Assembly: GCA_019425655.1 (NCBI GenBank)
Contig: NQWY01024641.1
Location: 1 to 42,763, forward strand
DNA: 42,763 nt
From: Rhizophagus prolifer
Lineage: Eukaryota; Glomeromycota; Glomeromycetes; Glomerales; Glomeraceae
Direction: 5' to 3'
A program made the translations under genes and the position numbers. A model generated the notes under the pieces. It saw only the letters and a program-made list of their open reading frames with translations. It was not told the DNA's origin and did not search any database. This document shows positions 25,792 to 34,857 of this stretch, in pieces. How positions within the stretch are numbered: position 1 is the stretch's first letter; every line of letters begins with the position of its first letter.

Positions 25792-27213
25792 ATGTTTATC
25801 AACCTCAACCAAAATAAAAACCTCAAACTTTTCAAAATTATTTCTGAAGTGGCCGACAGAAACGGACAGTCTGTTTTCGCAGTAGGCGGATTCGTAAGAG
25901 ATTTGCTGATGCAAAGAAAAGCACCGACCGACATCGATTTCGTTACAGAATCCAGCGGTATAGAACTCGCTGAAAGTATCGCCAAAGAGATTGACCCAAA
26001 AACAAAAGTGGCGGTTTTCAAAACTTATGGAACGGCAATGTTTCGTTACAAAGAGCTGGAGTTGGAATTTGTTGGCGCAAGAAAAGAAAGTTACAGCGAG
26101 GATTCCAGGAAGCCATCTGTCGAAACCGGAACTTTGGAAGACGATCAGAAACGCAGAGATTTTACCATTAATGCGATGGCGATTTCTCTTAACAAAGATA
26201 ATTTCGGTGAATTGATTGATCCATTTGGTGGAATGCAGGATTTGTCCAACAAAACCCTGAGAACACCGCTGGAACCTCATCAAACTTATTCCGATGATCC
26301 TTTGAGAATGATGAGAGCCATCAGATTTGCAACTACATTGGATTTCGATATTGAAGACAATTCTCTAAAAGCTATTAAAGAAGAAGCAGAGCGAATGAAA
26401 ATCGTTTCGATGGAACGTGTTATGGTTGAGTTCAACAAAATAATGCTTTCCGACAGACCTTCAAAAGGGTTGAAACTATTGGAAGAAACAGGGCTTCTGA
26501 ATTATATTCTCCCGGAATTGGTTGCTCTCAAAGGCATCGAAGACATCGACGGGCAAACACATAAAGATAATTTTTATCACACATTAGAAGTCGTTGACAA
26601 TATTTCGGAAAATACAGATAAGCTTTGGCTTCGTTGGTCAGCATTGCTTCACGATATTGGAAAAGCACCGACCAAAAAGTTTGTAGAAGGAACAGGCTGG
26701 ACATTTCACGGTCACGAATTTGTGGGTTCAAAAATGATAAAATCTATTTTCAAACGACTGAAACTGCCACTAGGAGCAGAACAAAAATATGTAGAGAAAT
26801 TGGTAAGAATGCACGCCAGACCCATTGCCTTGATTACGGATGATGCTTCTGATTCTGCATTGAGAAGATTGCTTTTTGATTCCGGAGAAGATATGGAAGA
26901 TCTTTTCACACTTTGCAAATCAGATATCACGACAAAAAACTATTCTAAACAAGCTCGCTTCAAAAAGAATTTCGAATACGTTGCACAAAAGATAAAGGAA
27001 GTGGAAGAAAAAGACCAGGTCAGGAATTTCCAGCCACCCATTTCCGGAGAAGAGATTATGGAAATGTTCAATCTGAAACCGGGAAGAGAGATAGGAATTT
27101 TAAAAGAAAAAGTAAAAGAAGCGATTCTTGAAGGAGAAATTAAAAATGATAAAAATGAAGCGAGAGATTTTGTGATTGCTGAAGCGGAAAAATTAGGATT
27201 AAATTTGGTTTGA
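25792..27213 (+). CDS. cca: CCA tRNA nucleotidyltransferase with HD domain
   Basis: The 473-residue class II nucleotidyltransferase adds or repairs the CCA end of tRNAs. The polymerase head shows AVGGFVRDLLMQR and TDIDFV (catalytic Asp pair), then KRRDFTINAMA and DPLRMMRAIRFA. A central HD domain reads WSALLHDIGKAPT with a preceding His in FYHTLEVVD. Homologues in Flavobacteriia share this layout. It is followed after 1 bp by the GreA-like gene, suggesting an operon. Confidence 0.93.
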   Translation: MFINLNQNKNLKLFKIISEVADRNGQSVFAVGGFVRDLLMQRKAPTDIDFVTESSGIELAESIAKEIDPKTKVAVFKTYGTAMFRYKELELEFVGARKESYSEDSRKPSVETGTLEDDQKRRDFTINAMAISLNKDNFGELIDPFGGMQDLSNKTLRTPLEPHQTYSDDPLRMMRAIRFATTLDFDIEDNSLKAIKEEAERMKIVSMERVMVEFNKIMLSDRPSKGLKLLEETGLLNYILPELVALKGIEDIDGQTHKDNFYHTLEVVDNISENTDKLWLRWSALLHDIGKAPTKKFVEGTGWTFHGHEFVGSKMIKSIFKRLKLPLGAEQKYVEKLVRMHARPIALITDDASDSALRRLLFDSGEDMEDLFTLCKSDITTKNYSKQARFKKNFEYVAQKIKEVEEKDQVRNFQPPISGEEIMEMFNLKPGREIGILKEKVKEAILEGEIKNDKNEARDFVIAEAEKLGLNLV

Positions 27214-27214
27214 T

Positions 27215-27655
27215 ATGAATAAGACAGAACTAATTAAACTAATCAATCAAAAACTTTCCGAAAAAATCCAAAATTTCGAAAAACTGATTATTGAAACCCG
27301 AGCTTCTAACAACGACACAAAAAGTTCTATGGGCGATAAATACGAGACTGGAAGAGAAATGCTACAGCAGGAAATCAACAACCTACAGGTTCAGCTTAAT
27401 GAAGTTTTGAAGCAACAGGATTTTCTAAAAACCATTCCTGTGAAAATTTCTGACAAAGCTGAAAAAGGAGCCATTGTAAAAACAGAAAGAGGTTTGTTTT
27501 TTATCTCAGTTTCTTTAGGCGAAATTACTTTTGAAAATCAAAAAATCATTTGCATTTCTCCGGAATCTCCATTAGCAAAAGCAATGAATGGAAAAAGAAA
27601 AAACGAAACCTTTTCAATAAACAACATCAATCAAAAAATTGAAAATATCTGCTAA
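27215..27655 (+). CDS. GreA/GreB-like protein
   Basis: The 146-residue protein has an N-terminal helical hairpin (about 1-65, rich in charged residues) and a C-terminal FKBP-like part. The latter contains KGAIVKTERGLFFISVS and SPLAKAMNGKRKNETF, close to the SPIARALIGK region of Gre factors. Homologues are often mislabelled 3-oxoacyl-ACP synthase, for which there is no support here. It may bind the RNA polymerase secondary channel. It is likely co-transcribed with cca. Confidence 0.7.
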   Translation: MNKTELIKLINQKLSEKIQNFEKLIIETRASNNDTKSSMGDKYETGREMLQQEINNLQVQLNEVLKQQDFLKTIPVKISDKAEKGAIVKTERGLFFISVSLGEITFENQKIICISPESPLAKAMNGKRKNETFSINNINQKIENIC

Positions 27656-27693
27656 AATTTTCCGTATTTTGTAACACATAATTATAGCTCCCA

Positions 27694-28488
27694 ATGCAAA
27701 ACTACCTAGATCTACTTCAGCATATTTTAGATAACGGAACTGATAAGACCGACAGAACCGGAACCGGAACACGCAGCGTTTTTGGCTACCAGTTACGTTA
27801 TGATCTATCGAAAGGATTTCCTTTGGTCACAACTAAAAAGGTTCATTTGAAATCTATTATTTATGAATTACTTTGGTTCATCAAAGGTGATACGAACATC
27901 AAATATCTGAAAGACAACGGTGTTTCTATTTGGGACGAATGGGCAGATGAAAACGGAGATCTTGGGCCGGTTTACGGCGCACAATGGAGAAGCTGGAACG
28001 GTGCCGACGGAAAAGTGGTTGACCAGTTTTCTGAAGTGATTGAGCAAATTAAAAAAAATCCGGATTCCCGCAGATTAATTGTGTCTGCCTGGAACGCTGC
28101 TGAGATCCCTAATATGGCTTTGGCGCCCTGTCATGCCTTGTTTCAGTTTTATGTAGCAGATGGAAAATTGTCGCTTCAACTTTACCAAAGAAGTGCTGAT
28201 GTTTTCTTAGGCGTTCCTTTCAATATTGCAAGTTATGCGCTCTTATTAATGATGGTTGCGCAAGTTACAGGATTGGAAGTTGGCGATTATGTTCATACTT
28301 TTGGCGATGTTCATATTTACAATAATCATTTTGAGCAGGTTCAGAAACAACTTTCCAGAGAAACAAGACCTTTACCCACAATGAAACTGAATCCGGACAT
28401 CAAAGATATTTTCGATTTTGATTTTGAAGATTTTACTTTGGAAAATTATGACCCGCATCCGGGGATTAAAGCGCCAGTGGCGATATAA
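27694..28488 (+). CDS. thyA: Thymidylate synthase
   Basis: The enzyme methylates dUMP to dTMP using methylene-tetrahydrofolate. The 264-residue length is that of the classic ThyA family. Catalytic Cys146 lies in [12 protein letters not shown], folate and dUMP motifs are [20 protein letters not shown], and [11 protein letters not shown] is the phosphate-binding loop. The ATG at 27694 opens [12 protein letters not shown], the expected start. It ends in a strong terminator. Confidence 0.97.
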   Translation: MQNYLDLLQHILDNGTDKTDRTGTGTRSVFGYQLRYDLSKGFPLVTTKKVHLKSIIYELLWFIKGDTNIKYLKDNGVSIWDEWADENGDLGPVYGAQWRSWNGADGKVVDQFSEVIEQIKKNPDSRRLIVSAWNAAEIPNMALAPCHALFQFYVADGKLSLQLYQRSADVFLGVPFNIASYALLLMMVAQVTGLEVGDYVHTFGDVHIYNNHFEQVQKQLSRETRPLPTMKLNPDIKDIFDFDFEDFTLENYDPHPGIKAPVAI

Positions 28489-28493
28489 AAACC

Positions 28494-28518
28494 AAGTGGG
28501 ATTTCCCCACTTTTTTTG
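28494..28518 (+). terminator. thyA terminator
   Basis: The stem AAGTGGG / CCCACTT has loop ATTTC and is followed by a T run. Confidence 0.85.
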
Positions 28519-28584
28519 TAACAATTCTTTAAAATCAAGTACTTATAACACTTAAAATAAACATTGATATAAAAATTCGTAAGA

Positions 28585-31095
28585 ATGAAAAAAATATTCA
28601 TCGCGGCACTTTTCTTAGGTGCAATTTTTAATTCCAATGTTGCTTTTGCACAGACAGAAACTTCCGGCAGAACTGTTCCTTACAGAGCAACACACACCAA
28701 AACGACAGAACTGAAACATACCAAACTCAAAGTCAGTTTCGATTATCAGAAAGAACAGATGAACGGTGAAGAATGGCTGACAGCAAGTCCTTTCTTTTAC
28801 GCAACCAACGAATTGGTTCTTGATGCAAAAGGAATGTTGATCCATGAAGTGGCTTTGGACAAAAATGGTTCTAAGTCACCACTTAAATTCGATTATAAAA
28901 ACGATGTTCTGAAAATCACACTTGATAAAACTTATCAAAAAAATCAGGATTACACTGTTTATATCAAATACACTGCCCGTCCCAATGAGGTAAAACAAGA
29001 AGGAAGCTTAGCAATCAGTGATGCAAAAGGCCTTTACTTTATCAATGCTCAAGGCAAAGATCCGGATAAGCCAACACAAATCTGGACTCAGGGAGAAACC
29101 GAATCTTCATCTGCCTGGTTTCCGACCATTGACAAATCCAACCAGAAAACTACACAGGAAATCTATATGACCGTTCCTGATAAATATGTTACACTTTCCA
29201 ACGGAATCCTGAAAGATTCTCAAAAGGAATCCGGAAATATGAGAACGGACCATTGGGTAATGGACAAGAGACATTCAACCTACCTTTTCTTTATGGGCGT
29301 TGGGGAATATGCAATCGTAAAGGACAAATGGCGAAATATTCCCGTAGATTATTACATCGAGAAAGAATATGAACCTTATGCAAAACAAATCTATGGCAAC
29401 ACGCCAGAGATGATTGAATTCTTTTCTAAGAAATTAGGTTACGATTATCCTTGGGCAAAATATGCGCAAATCTCCGGAAGAGATTATGTTTCCGGCGCTA
29501 TGGAGAATACAACTGCAACACTCCACGGAAGTGATATTTTGCAGAAGCCAGGACAGTTAATCGATGAAAATAAATGGGAGGACACTATTGCTCACGAGTT
29601 GTTTCACCATTGGTTCGGAGATTTGGTAACAGCAGAAAGTTGGAGTAATTTGACGGTTAATGAATCATTTGCCAATTACTCAGAATATCTCTGGAACGAA
29701 TACAAATATGGAAAAGACCAGGCTGATTACCATCAAATGGAAGATGTGAATCATTACATCCATAACCCGGGAGATTTCAAAAAAGATCTGGTGAGATTTA
29801 ATTACGCTTCCCGTGAAGATGTTTTCGATCTGGTGACTTATCAGAAAGGTGGCGGGATTCTTCATATGCTGAGAAATTATCTGGGTGATGATGCATTTTT
29901 TGCCGGGATGAATGATTATCTTAAAACCTACGAATATCAGAATGCCGAAGCTCATCAATTAAGATTATCATTCGAGAAGGTATCGGGAAAAGATCTGAAT
30001 TGGTTTTTCAATCAATGGTATTTTGGAAGCGGACATCCAAAACTGACTTATACTTCAAACTTCGAACCTGTTAAAAAACAAGTTACTGTTGTCATCAGCC
30101 AGTCCCAGGATCAGCCTTTCGAGTTTCCTTTAGCCATTGATGTGTATGATAATGGAAAACCAAAGCGTTTCAATGTTTGGGTAGATGCAAAAGCAAAAAA
30201 CACCTTCACTTTTGATTCTTCTAAAACACCTGATTTGATTAATATCAATGCGGACGGAATTCTGGTTGCAGATATTACCGATACCAAAACACCGGAGCAA
30301 AGCCTTCTCCAATTCACAGGATCAAAAGAATATAAAAGCAAATCTATCGCTCTGAGCACTATCAAAGAAGACGCTGCAAAAAATCCTGCAGGCATCAAAC
30401 TATTGGCTGCAGCGCTGAAAGATCCATTCTTCAGAATCAGAGAGCAGGCATTGGAGCAAATTGATCTGACAATCCCCGACCAGGCAAAAGCTTTGACTGC
30501 AGAAGTTGAAAAATTAGCTTCAAATGATCCGAAAACTTTGGTTCAGGCAGCTGCGATCTCAGCTTTGGCAAAAACTAAAAATGCCAAGTACAGCCTGGTT
30601 TACGAAAAAGGACTGAATGCCGTTTCTAATGCTGTAAAAGGGGCTTCATTAGCGGGAATAGCTGAACTGGATCCTTCCAAAGCAGCAGCATCTTTGGATA
30701 AAATTGATTTGAATGGCGCATCGGAAGATCTGATGTCGAAACTGCTTCCACTCATTGTCAAGAATAAAATCGAAAAGCAGATGCCGGCTATCGGGACAAC
30801 TGTTGCCTTCTACCCTTTTATCAAGTTTCAGGATCCTGCACTTGGTAAATCTGCAGAGGAAGGATACAACTGGATCATGTCATCCGACAACCTGGAAGCT
30901 ACAGAGAAAGTAACCAAAGTTTTGGTTCAGGCTAAATCTCAAATGCCGGACAACCCGCAGATCAAAATGATGATCAGCCAAATGCTGAAAGACGGGCTGA
31001 ACAAGAAAATGGAGGTGTTGAAAAACAATCCTAACAGCCCTACAATTAACCGTCAGATTGATGCCATTAATAAATCTATCGAAGCTTTTAAATAG
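28585..31095 (+). CDS. Exported M1 family aminopeptidase
   Basis: The 836-residue zinc aminopeptidase has a signal peptide (ending VAFAQ). The N-terminal beta domain is followed by the exopeptidase motif GAMEN and the zinc site His337, Glu338, His341 and Glu360 (HELFHHW, then NESFANY). The C-terminal part (about 590-836) is a helical, HEAT-like region. It should remove N-terminal residues from peptides in the periplasm. Length and motifs are complete. Confidence 0.94.
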   Translation: MKKIFIAALFLGAIFNSNVAFAQTETSGRTVPYRATHTKTTELKHTKLKVSFDYQKEQMNGEEWLTASPFFYATNELVLDAKGMLIHEVALDKNGSKSPLKFDYKNDVLKITLDKTYQKNQDYTVYIKYTARPNEVKQEGSLAISDAKGLYFINAQGKDPDKPTQIWTQGETESSSAWFPTIDKSNQKTTQEIYMTVPDKYVTLSNGILKDSQKESGNMRTDHWVMDKRHSTYLFFMGVGEYAIVKDKWRNIPVDYYIEKEYEPYAKQIYGNTPEMIEFFSKKLGYDYPWAKYAQISGRDYVSGAMENTTATLHGSDILQKPGQLIDENKWEDTIAHELFHHWFGDLVTAESWSNLTVNESFANYSEYLWNEYKYGKDQADYHQMEDVNHYIHNPGDFKKDLVRFNYASREDVFDLVTYQKGGGILHMLRNYLGDDAFFAGMNDYLKTYEYQNAEAHQLRLSFEKVSGKDLNWFFNQWYFGSGHPKLTYTSNFEPVKKQVTVVISQSQDQPFEFPLAIDVYDNGKPKRFNVWVDAKAKNTFTFDSSKTPDLININADGILVADITDTKTPEQSLLQFTGSKEYKSKSIALSTIKEDAAKNPAGIKLLAAALKDPFFRIREQALEQIDLTIPDQAKALTAEVEKLASNDPKTLVQAAAISALAKTKNAKYSLVYEKGLNAVSNAVKGASLAGIAELDPSKAAASLDKIDLNGASEDLMSKLLPLIVKNKIEKQMPAIGTTVAFYPFIKFQDPALGKSAEEGYNWIMSSDNLEATEKVTKVLVQAKSQMPDNPQIKMMISQMLKDGLNKKMEVLKNNPNSPTINRQIDAINKSIEAFK

Positions 31096-31180
31096 AAATT
31101 AGAATAGAGATATACTTCAGGCTGTGTTCAATATGACAATTCTGTCATCTTACAACATCCTGAGGCCTTATTAGATCGAC

Positions 31181-31208
31181 AAAGCCATCTCAATGAGATG
31201 GCTTTTTT
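31181..31208 (+). terminator. Terminator of the M1 peptidase gene
   Basis: The 11-bp stem AAAGCCATCTC / GAGATGGCTTT has loop AAT and a T run. Confidence 0.88.
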
Positions 31209-31333
31209 ATAAAAAGTGATTTGAAGAATAAATCCCGCAGACCAAAATAGCAAAAAACACAAATGATGATGACAAGTATCCGCCAACCAATACTACAAGA
31301 TCTACGGGAAAATAATAAAAAATCTAAAAACAC

Positions 31334-31717
31334 TTAGCCCTTCTTCTGGAACGTTGCCAGCTTCAAGGCATCTTTTATCATTTTGCCGGGGCGGAAGACT
31401 GGTTTCACGCTTTTGATGCTGGATGCTGTCACATCCTTTTCATTTTCTTCACCATTGCTGGAACCGCCGGCCTGTAGGGTAAAATATCCTCCCACATAGA
31501 CAATCTTGCCATCGGCTACATCTTCAGCAATCTTAGAAAATGTACTTTCCAGCACCGCATAGATATCTGCTTTAGAAACAGTGGATGTAGAAGCGGCATA
31601 CCTGGCGAGATCATCAAGGGTGGTTTTCCCATCGCCTACGATATTGGCATAATACTTTGCAGGCTCATCTCTGTTTTGTGGGTTCTTTTTTGGAACCACT
31701 TTGAATTTAATTGGCAT
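31334..31717 (-). CDS. HU family DNA-binding protein (HU/HIG type)
   Basis: This 127-residue protein has the HU fold: helices LDDLARYAASTSTVSKADIYAVLESTF, then the saddle strands VGGYFTLQAGG and KPVFRPGKM. Residues MPIKFKVVPKKNPQNRDEPA are the N-terminal signature of the Bacteroidetes HU-HIG group. The frame is open upstream to 31798, but family alignment places the start at the ATG at 31717. It lies next to an XRE regulator on the same strand, with an array of palindromes in between that may control it. Confidence 0.85.
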   Translation of the reverse strand: MPIKFKVVPKKNPQNRDEPAKYYANIVGDGKTTLDDLARYAASTSTVSKADIYAVLESTFSKIAEDVADGKIVYVGGYFTLQAGGSSNGEENEKDVTASSIKSVKPVFRPGKMIKDALKLATFQKKG

Positions 31718-31819
31718 CTTTTGTATTTTTTCAAAAAAGCAAATTTTATTAAATATTTTAGCTTGTAGAAAAAAATCTACAAATACAACATAAAACAAGA
31801 AAGGTATATTTCATTGAAA

Positions 31820-31893
31820 ACCTACGTTCCTTTTTGTAAAAACGTACGTATCTTTTTATCAAAACGTACGTGCGTTTTAATTGAAACGTACGT
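31820..31893. repeat. Four in-phase ACGTACGT palindromes, 22-bp period
   Basis: Exact ACGTACGT lies at 31842, 31864 and 31886, and ACCTACGT at 31820, each exactly 22 bp apart and separated by T-rich/A-rich linkers. The last two units are longer (ACGTACGTGCGTTTT). The spacing places each site on the same helix face. Confidence 0.85.
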
Positions 31894-31904
31894 GCGTTTT
31901 TGAC

Positions 31905-31953
31905 CACCCCTGCAAACGCCCTGTTCATCGGACTTGCAGAGGGGTGTTTTTTT
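31905..31953 (+). terminator. Plus-strand terminator without an annotated plus-strand gene
   Basis: CACCCCTGCAA pairs with TTGCA-GA-GGGGTG (two-base bulge), with a long loop, and is followed by seven T on the plus strand. No plus-strand coding gene precedes it, so it may end a small RNA that includes the palindromes. Confidence 0.6.
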
Positions 31954-31960
31954 GTCTTTT

Positions 31961-32335
31961 TTACTTCTTCAGAAGACCTTCTATAAGCTTGTTCTGGGAC
32001 TCGATCAGTTTAGCGATCTGCTCCTGGTTTTTGAGGATACTTTCCATCAGTTCCGGAGACTGCATATTAAAAGTAGGATTATATTGATTGACAGCAGCAA
32101 CAGCATTATCACTAAAATCACTGTTTGTCATAATATTATTAGCATCACTTAGCAAGTCATTCATATCCACCTCCAGCGCTTTGGCAATGCTGTTGAGAAG
32201 GAGCGAATTGGGGATGCTTTTGTCAGATTCTATATTGGAAATAGTCCCTTGCGTCACATCCAGGCGCAGTGCCAGATCGTCCTGTGACCAGTTTTTAGCT
32301 TCGCGGTAGCGTCTTACTTTGGTTCCTAAGCTCAT
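31961..32335 (-). CDS. XRE-family transcriptional regulator
   Basis: The 124-residue protein has a Cro/C1-type helix-turn-helix over residues 1-62 (KVRRYREAKNWSQDDLALRL, then TQGTISNIESDKSIPNS). The tail (about 95-124: ESILKNQEQIAKLIESQNKL) is a coiled coil likely to mediate dimerisation or more. It is divergent from the cassette-array leader gene and could regulate it, the HU gene, or itself through the dyad at its promoter. Confidence 0.9.
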   Translation of the reverse strand: MSLGTKVRRYREAKNWSQDDLALRLDVTQGTISNIESDKSIPNSLLLNSIAKALEVDMNDLLSDANNIMTNSDFSDNAVAAVNQYNPTFNMQSPELMESILKNQEQIAKLIESQNKLIEGLLKK

Positions 32336-32340
32336 TTTAT

Positions 32341-32363
32341 TAATATTTTAATCAAAAATATTA
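32341..32363. promoter_or_regulatory. Promoter-overlapping dyad of the XRE gene, likely operator
   Basis: TAATATTTT (32341-32349) and AAAATATTA (32355-32363) form a perfect 9-bp dyad with a 5-bp gap. It overlaps the minus-strand -7 element TATTTTTG (32360-32353). This is a plausible autoregulatory site in the 110-bp divergent spacer. Confidence 0.55.
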
Positions 32364-32445
32364 AAATAATAATGATATCCATTTTATTTTTTTTTCATTT
32401 TTGAATTCGGAAAATATTTTTAATTTTAACAAAAAAACAAACAAG

Positions 32446-33180
32446 ATGAAAAAAAACTATGTATTGTGGTTTGCCCTTTGGGCACTCCTCCTTATCGGGT
32501 GCAGGCAAGATCATTTTCCCGAGGCTGAAAGTTACAATAACAATGGTAAGTTCCGGCTTACAAAGAAAACCGTATCCCTGGATAAGGCACAGCACAAAAA
32601 TGCCATCTCAACTCTGATGGCTGAAACCGAAGCCAAAATCAAAACCAGATCCTCCCATACAGGCAAATCTTCTGCAGATGAAGATCTTTCTCTGGATACG
32701 GAAAACATCATCTATATGGAAAACGGATCCAATTATCATACGTACACCTTCCGTGTGATCAGCCAGGATCCGTCAGCAGATGTACAGAATCTGGTAATGA
32801 GTCCGCTTACAGATGGCTCCTATGAGAGATTCCTGGTAACCTATCATCTTACAGAAGCCGAAAAAACGGCTATTTCTCAGGATCAGTATGTTGGTATTGC
32901 TGGTAAAATAAATATCGTTTATCTGGAAAATGACCAGATCCCTACCGAAACCAACAATAGCATGGGGTGCAAATGGGTAGAAGTAACACACATCCATGCC
33001 TGCAGCTCCAATGAACATGGGGAATGGAATATAGAAGAATGGGGAGAATGTGAAGCCAGTACCAAGCCCTATGTATATACCACGATGGTTTACCAATGCA
33101 CGGAGCAGGAAGATCCGCAATCTCCATTGATACACCTCCAGCAACTAGTAACCCCTGCAATGGTGGCTCCGGTGGTGTAA
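32446..33180 (+). CDS. Lipoprotein leader of the cassette array
   Basis: The frame starts best at the ATG at 32446 (MKKNYVLWFALWALLLIGC), which gives a standard lipobox with Cys at residue 19. About 225 residues follow: a charged linker, a beta-rich domain (TYTFRVISQDPSADVQN, FLVTYHLTEAE) and a Cys-rich end (KWVEVTHIHACSS, EWGECEAS, VYQCTEQEDP). I recognise no named family. The last 290 bases are duplicated at 34569-34857. This is the only full leader in the array. Together with the first C-terminal domain it looks like one gene with about one break. Confidence 0.7.
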   Translation: MKKNYVLWFALWALLLIGCRQDHFPEAESYNNNGKFRLTKKTVSLDKAQHKNAISTLMAETEAKIKTRSSHTGKSSADEDLSLDTENIIYMENGSNYHTYTFRVISQDPSADVQNLVMSPLTDGSYERFLVTYHLTEAEKTAISQDQYVGIAGKINIVYLENDQIPTETNNSMGCKWVEVTHIHACSSNEHGEWNIEEWGECEASTKPYVYTTMVYQCTEQEDPQSPLIHLQQLVTPAMVAPVV

Positions 33181-33286
33181 ACGACCAGCCCCAAAGCCCA
33201 AATACAACAGGAAGACAGAACTGCGGTGGCGTTCCTACAACTATTAATATCGTAAAAGAGACAGACCCTTGTACGAAAACAAAAGC
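32887..33286 (+). repeat. Long duplicated segment, first copy (contains R1)
   Basis: These 400 bp recur almost unchanged at 34569-34970 (only a handful of differences seen), which implies a recent duplication. It spans the Cys-rich end of the leader and the R1 segment. Confidence 0.9.
33174..33286 (+). repeat. R1, shared cassette segment
   Basis: This is the first of six near-identical segments of about 100 bp coding for GVNDQPQSPNTTGRQ, then CGGVPTTINIVKETDPC. R1 and R2 are identical over 113 bp. Confidence 0.9.
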
Positions 33287-33911
33287 ACTTATGGTGAATA
33301 ATGATGTTAAAGATGTAGTAAAAGACTTAAGGGATCATATTACCAGTGGGAAAGGAGGAGAAAAAGGCTATGGCATCAAAAAGAATGGCACAGCTTCACC
33401 TACCACAGAAAACAGTGACCATAGCGTTAATTTTGGAGATCCTTCTTTATTAACAGGCGGTTATCATAACCATACCGGGACAAAGGTGGATATTTTTTCT
33501 GCAAAGGATATTTCTACTTTGATAGAAATAGCCAGGTATAATGGTTCTTCTAATCCCACTAATGCATTTATGGGGCTTATTGCACCAAACGGCATCCATT
33601 ATTTAATAAGATTTAATGGGCTTCAAACAGATTTACCGCCATTTAATAGTTTTTCTGATGTTCAAAAAGAAATTTGGAATATTGAGCAAGCGATACAGAA
33701 GAATGATTTGTTATCAGAAAATCAATTTACACAAACTATTAATGGAAAAAAAACATTAAATTCCAAAGGTTTAGAAAAGATATTATTTGATACATTAGAG
33801 AAAATGGGATTAAAAGATAAAGTTGTTGTTCAAAAAATGGATGATAACAACAATGTATCAATTGTTATACAAAACCCTGATAAATCTACAACTCCAATTT
33901 CCTGTCCATAA
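33174..33911 (+). CDS. Cassette 1 C-terminal domain, JAMM-like
   Basis: The frame is open from R1 to the stop at 33911; an internal ATG at 33291 lies just after R1. Past the shared TDPC segment the domain (about 205 residues) shows GEKGYGIKK (Glu), YHNHTG (His-x-His) and IFSAKDI (Ser-x-x-Asp), the JAMM/MPN+ metal-site pattern. Helices follow (DVQKEIWNIEQAI, KGLEKILFDTLEKM), then a closing KVVVQKMDDNNN and a terminal SCP. The partner lipoprotein begins 17 bp later. Target or activity is not known. With the leader it looks broken, about one break. Confidence 0.6.
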   Translation, partial: GVNDQPQSPNTTGRQNCGGVPTTINIVKETDPCTKTKALMVNNDVKDVVKDLRDHITSGKGGEKGYGIKKNGTASPTTENSDHSVNFGDPSLLTGGYHNHTGTKVDIFSAKDISTLIEIARYNGSSNPTNAFMGLIAPNGIHYLIRFNGLQTDLPPFNSFSDVQKEIWNIEQAIQKNDLLSENQFTQTINGKKTLNSKGLEKILFDTLEKMGLKDKVVVQKMDDNNNVSIVIQNPDKSTTPISCP

Positions 33912-33928
33912 CTAAAAATTTAATTATT

Positions 33929-34525
33929 ATGAAAATTTTTTTAAATTTTAAACATATACTTATTACTTTACTTTTAACAGGTATATTTTCCTGCAAAGGA
34001 CAAACAATAATTTCACTAAATAAGTCTGCTTATAGCACACCAACAAATTCTTATTTTAAAGATTTAAATAATGAATTAGATCCTTATGTCGGAACTTGGA
34101 AAGCTACATTTCAAGGAAAAACAACTATGCTAGTTATAACGAAAGAATTAAAAAGACCTTACCAAAATTGGGGTAAAAATTTTTTCAAAGATGTATTAAT
34201 AATAAGGTATGAAGTAAAAGATTCAAATAACAATATTTTACAAACTACTCTATCTGAAATTTACCCTGTAGGGGGAAGAGTGAGGAACTTAATTATAAGC
34301 ACAGGGACTAATCTTAATGAGAATAATGAAGTCAATCTGATATATGCAGGCGGTAATTGCAGTGTAGGTCTTGGAGATATTACCATAAAAATGATAAACA
34401 GCACCCAATTCTCTTGGAACTACTCGCCCGGAACCACTGTAAGAAATGACATAGATTGTCCTCCGAATCAAGATTATAATATTTATCTACCAGAAACAGA
34501 GAACCTTGTTTTTACAAAACAGTAA
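33929..34525 (+). CDS. Partner lipoprotein of cassette 1
   Basis: The 198-residue protein has a lipobox (GIFSC, Cys22) followed by KGQ, with no acidic export signal, so it should stay on the periplasmic side. Conserved features shared with the other partners are YFKDLNNELDPYVGTWKATF at about 42-61 and the C-terminal end VFTKQ. It is probably a small beta-barrel of lipocalin type. It may belong to a DUF family of Flavobacteriia (possibly DUF6705, from memory). Position directly after each JAMM domain suggests an immunity or inhibitor role, which is inference. Confidence 0.7.
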   Translation: MKIFLNFKHILITLLLTGIFSCKGQTIISLNKSAYSTPTNSYFKDLNNELDPYVGTWKATFQGKTTMLVITKELKRPYQNWGKNFFKDVLIIRYEVKDSNNNILQTTLSEIYPVGGRVRNLIISTGTNLNENNEVNLIYAGGNCSVGLGDITIKMINSTQFSWNYSPGTTVRNDIDCPPNQDYNIYLPETENLVFTKQ

Positions 34526-34532
34526 AGAAAAT

Positions 34533-34557
34533 AACCTCCTGTGAAAAGGAGGTTTTT
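34533..34557 (+). terminator. Terminator after cassette 1
   Basis: The stem AACCTCC / GGAGGTT with an 8-base loop is followed by T5. It differs in sequence from the terminators of later cassettes. Confidence 0.8.
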
Positions 34558-34568
34558 ACTTTATAAGT

Positions 34569-34857
34569 TATGTTGATATTGCTGGTAAAATAAATATCGT
34601 TTATCTGTAAAATGACCAGATCCCTACCGACACCAACAATAGCATGGGGTGCAAATGGGTAGAAGTAACACACATCCATGCCTGCAGCTCCAATGAACAT
34701 GGGGAATGGAATATAGAAGAATGGGGAGAATGTGAAGCCAGTACCAAGCCGTATGTATATACCACGATGGTTTACCAATGCACGGAGCAGGAAGATCCGC
34801 AATCTCCTCAGTGATACACCTCCAGCAACTAGTAACCCCTGCAATGGTGGCTCCGGT
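34569..34857 (+). pseudogene. Partial leader copy, broken
   Basis: This is a near-identical copy of the 3' part of the leader gene, without the signal peptide or any promoter. It is broken, with about two breaks, and looks young because it has barely diverged from the source. Confidence 0.8.

Noticed and set aside
27215-27655. 3-oxoacyl-ACP synthase, a common database label for such proteins
   Set aside because: At 146 residues, with no thiolase-fold motifs and a Gre-type C-terminal motif, this label is unsupported.
31209-31333. Possible RNA gene between the M1 peptidase terminator and the HU gene
   Set aside because: No stem, promoter or tRNA-like fold could be found by eye.
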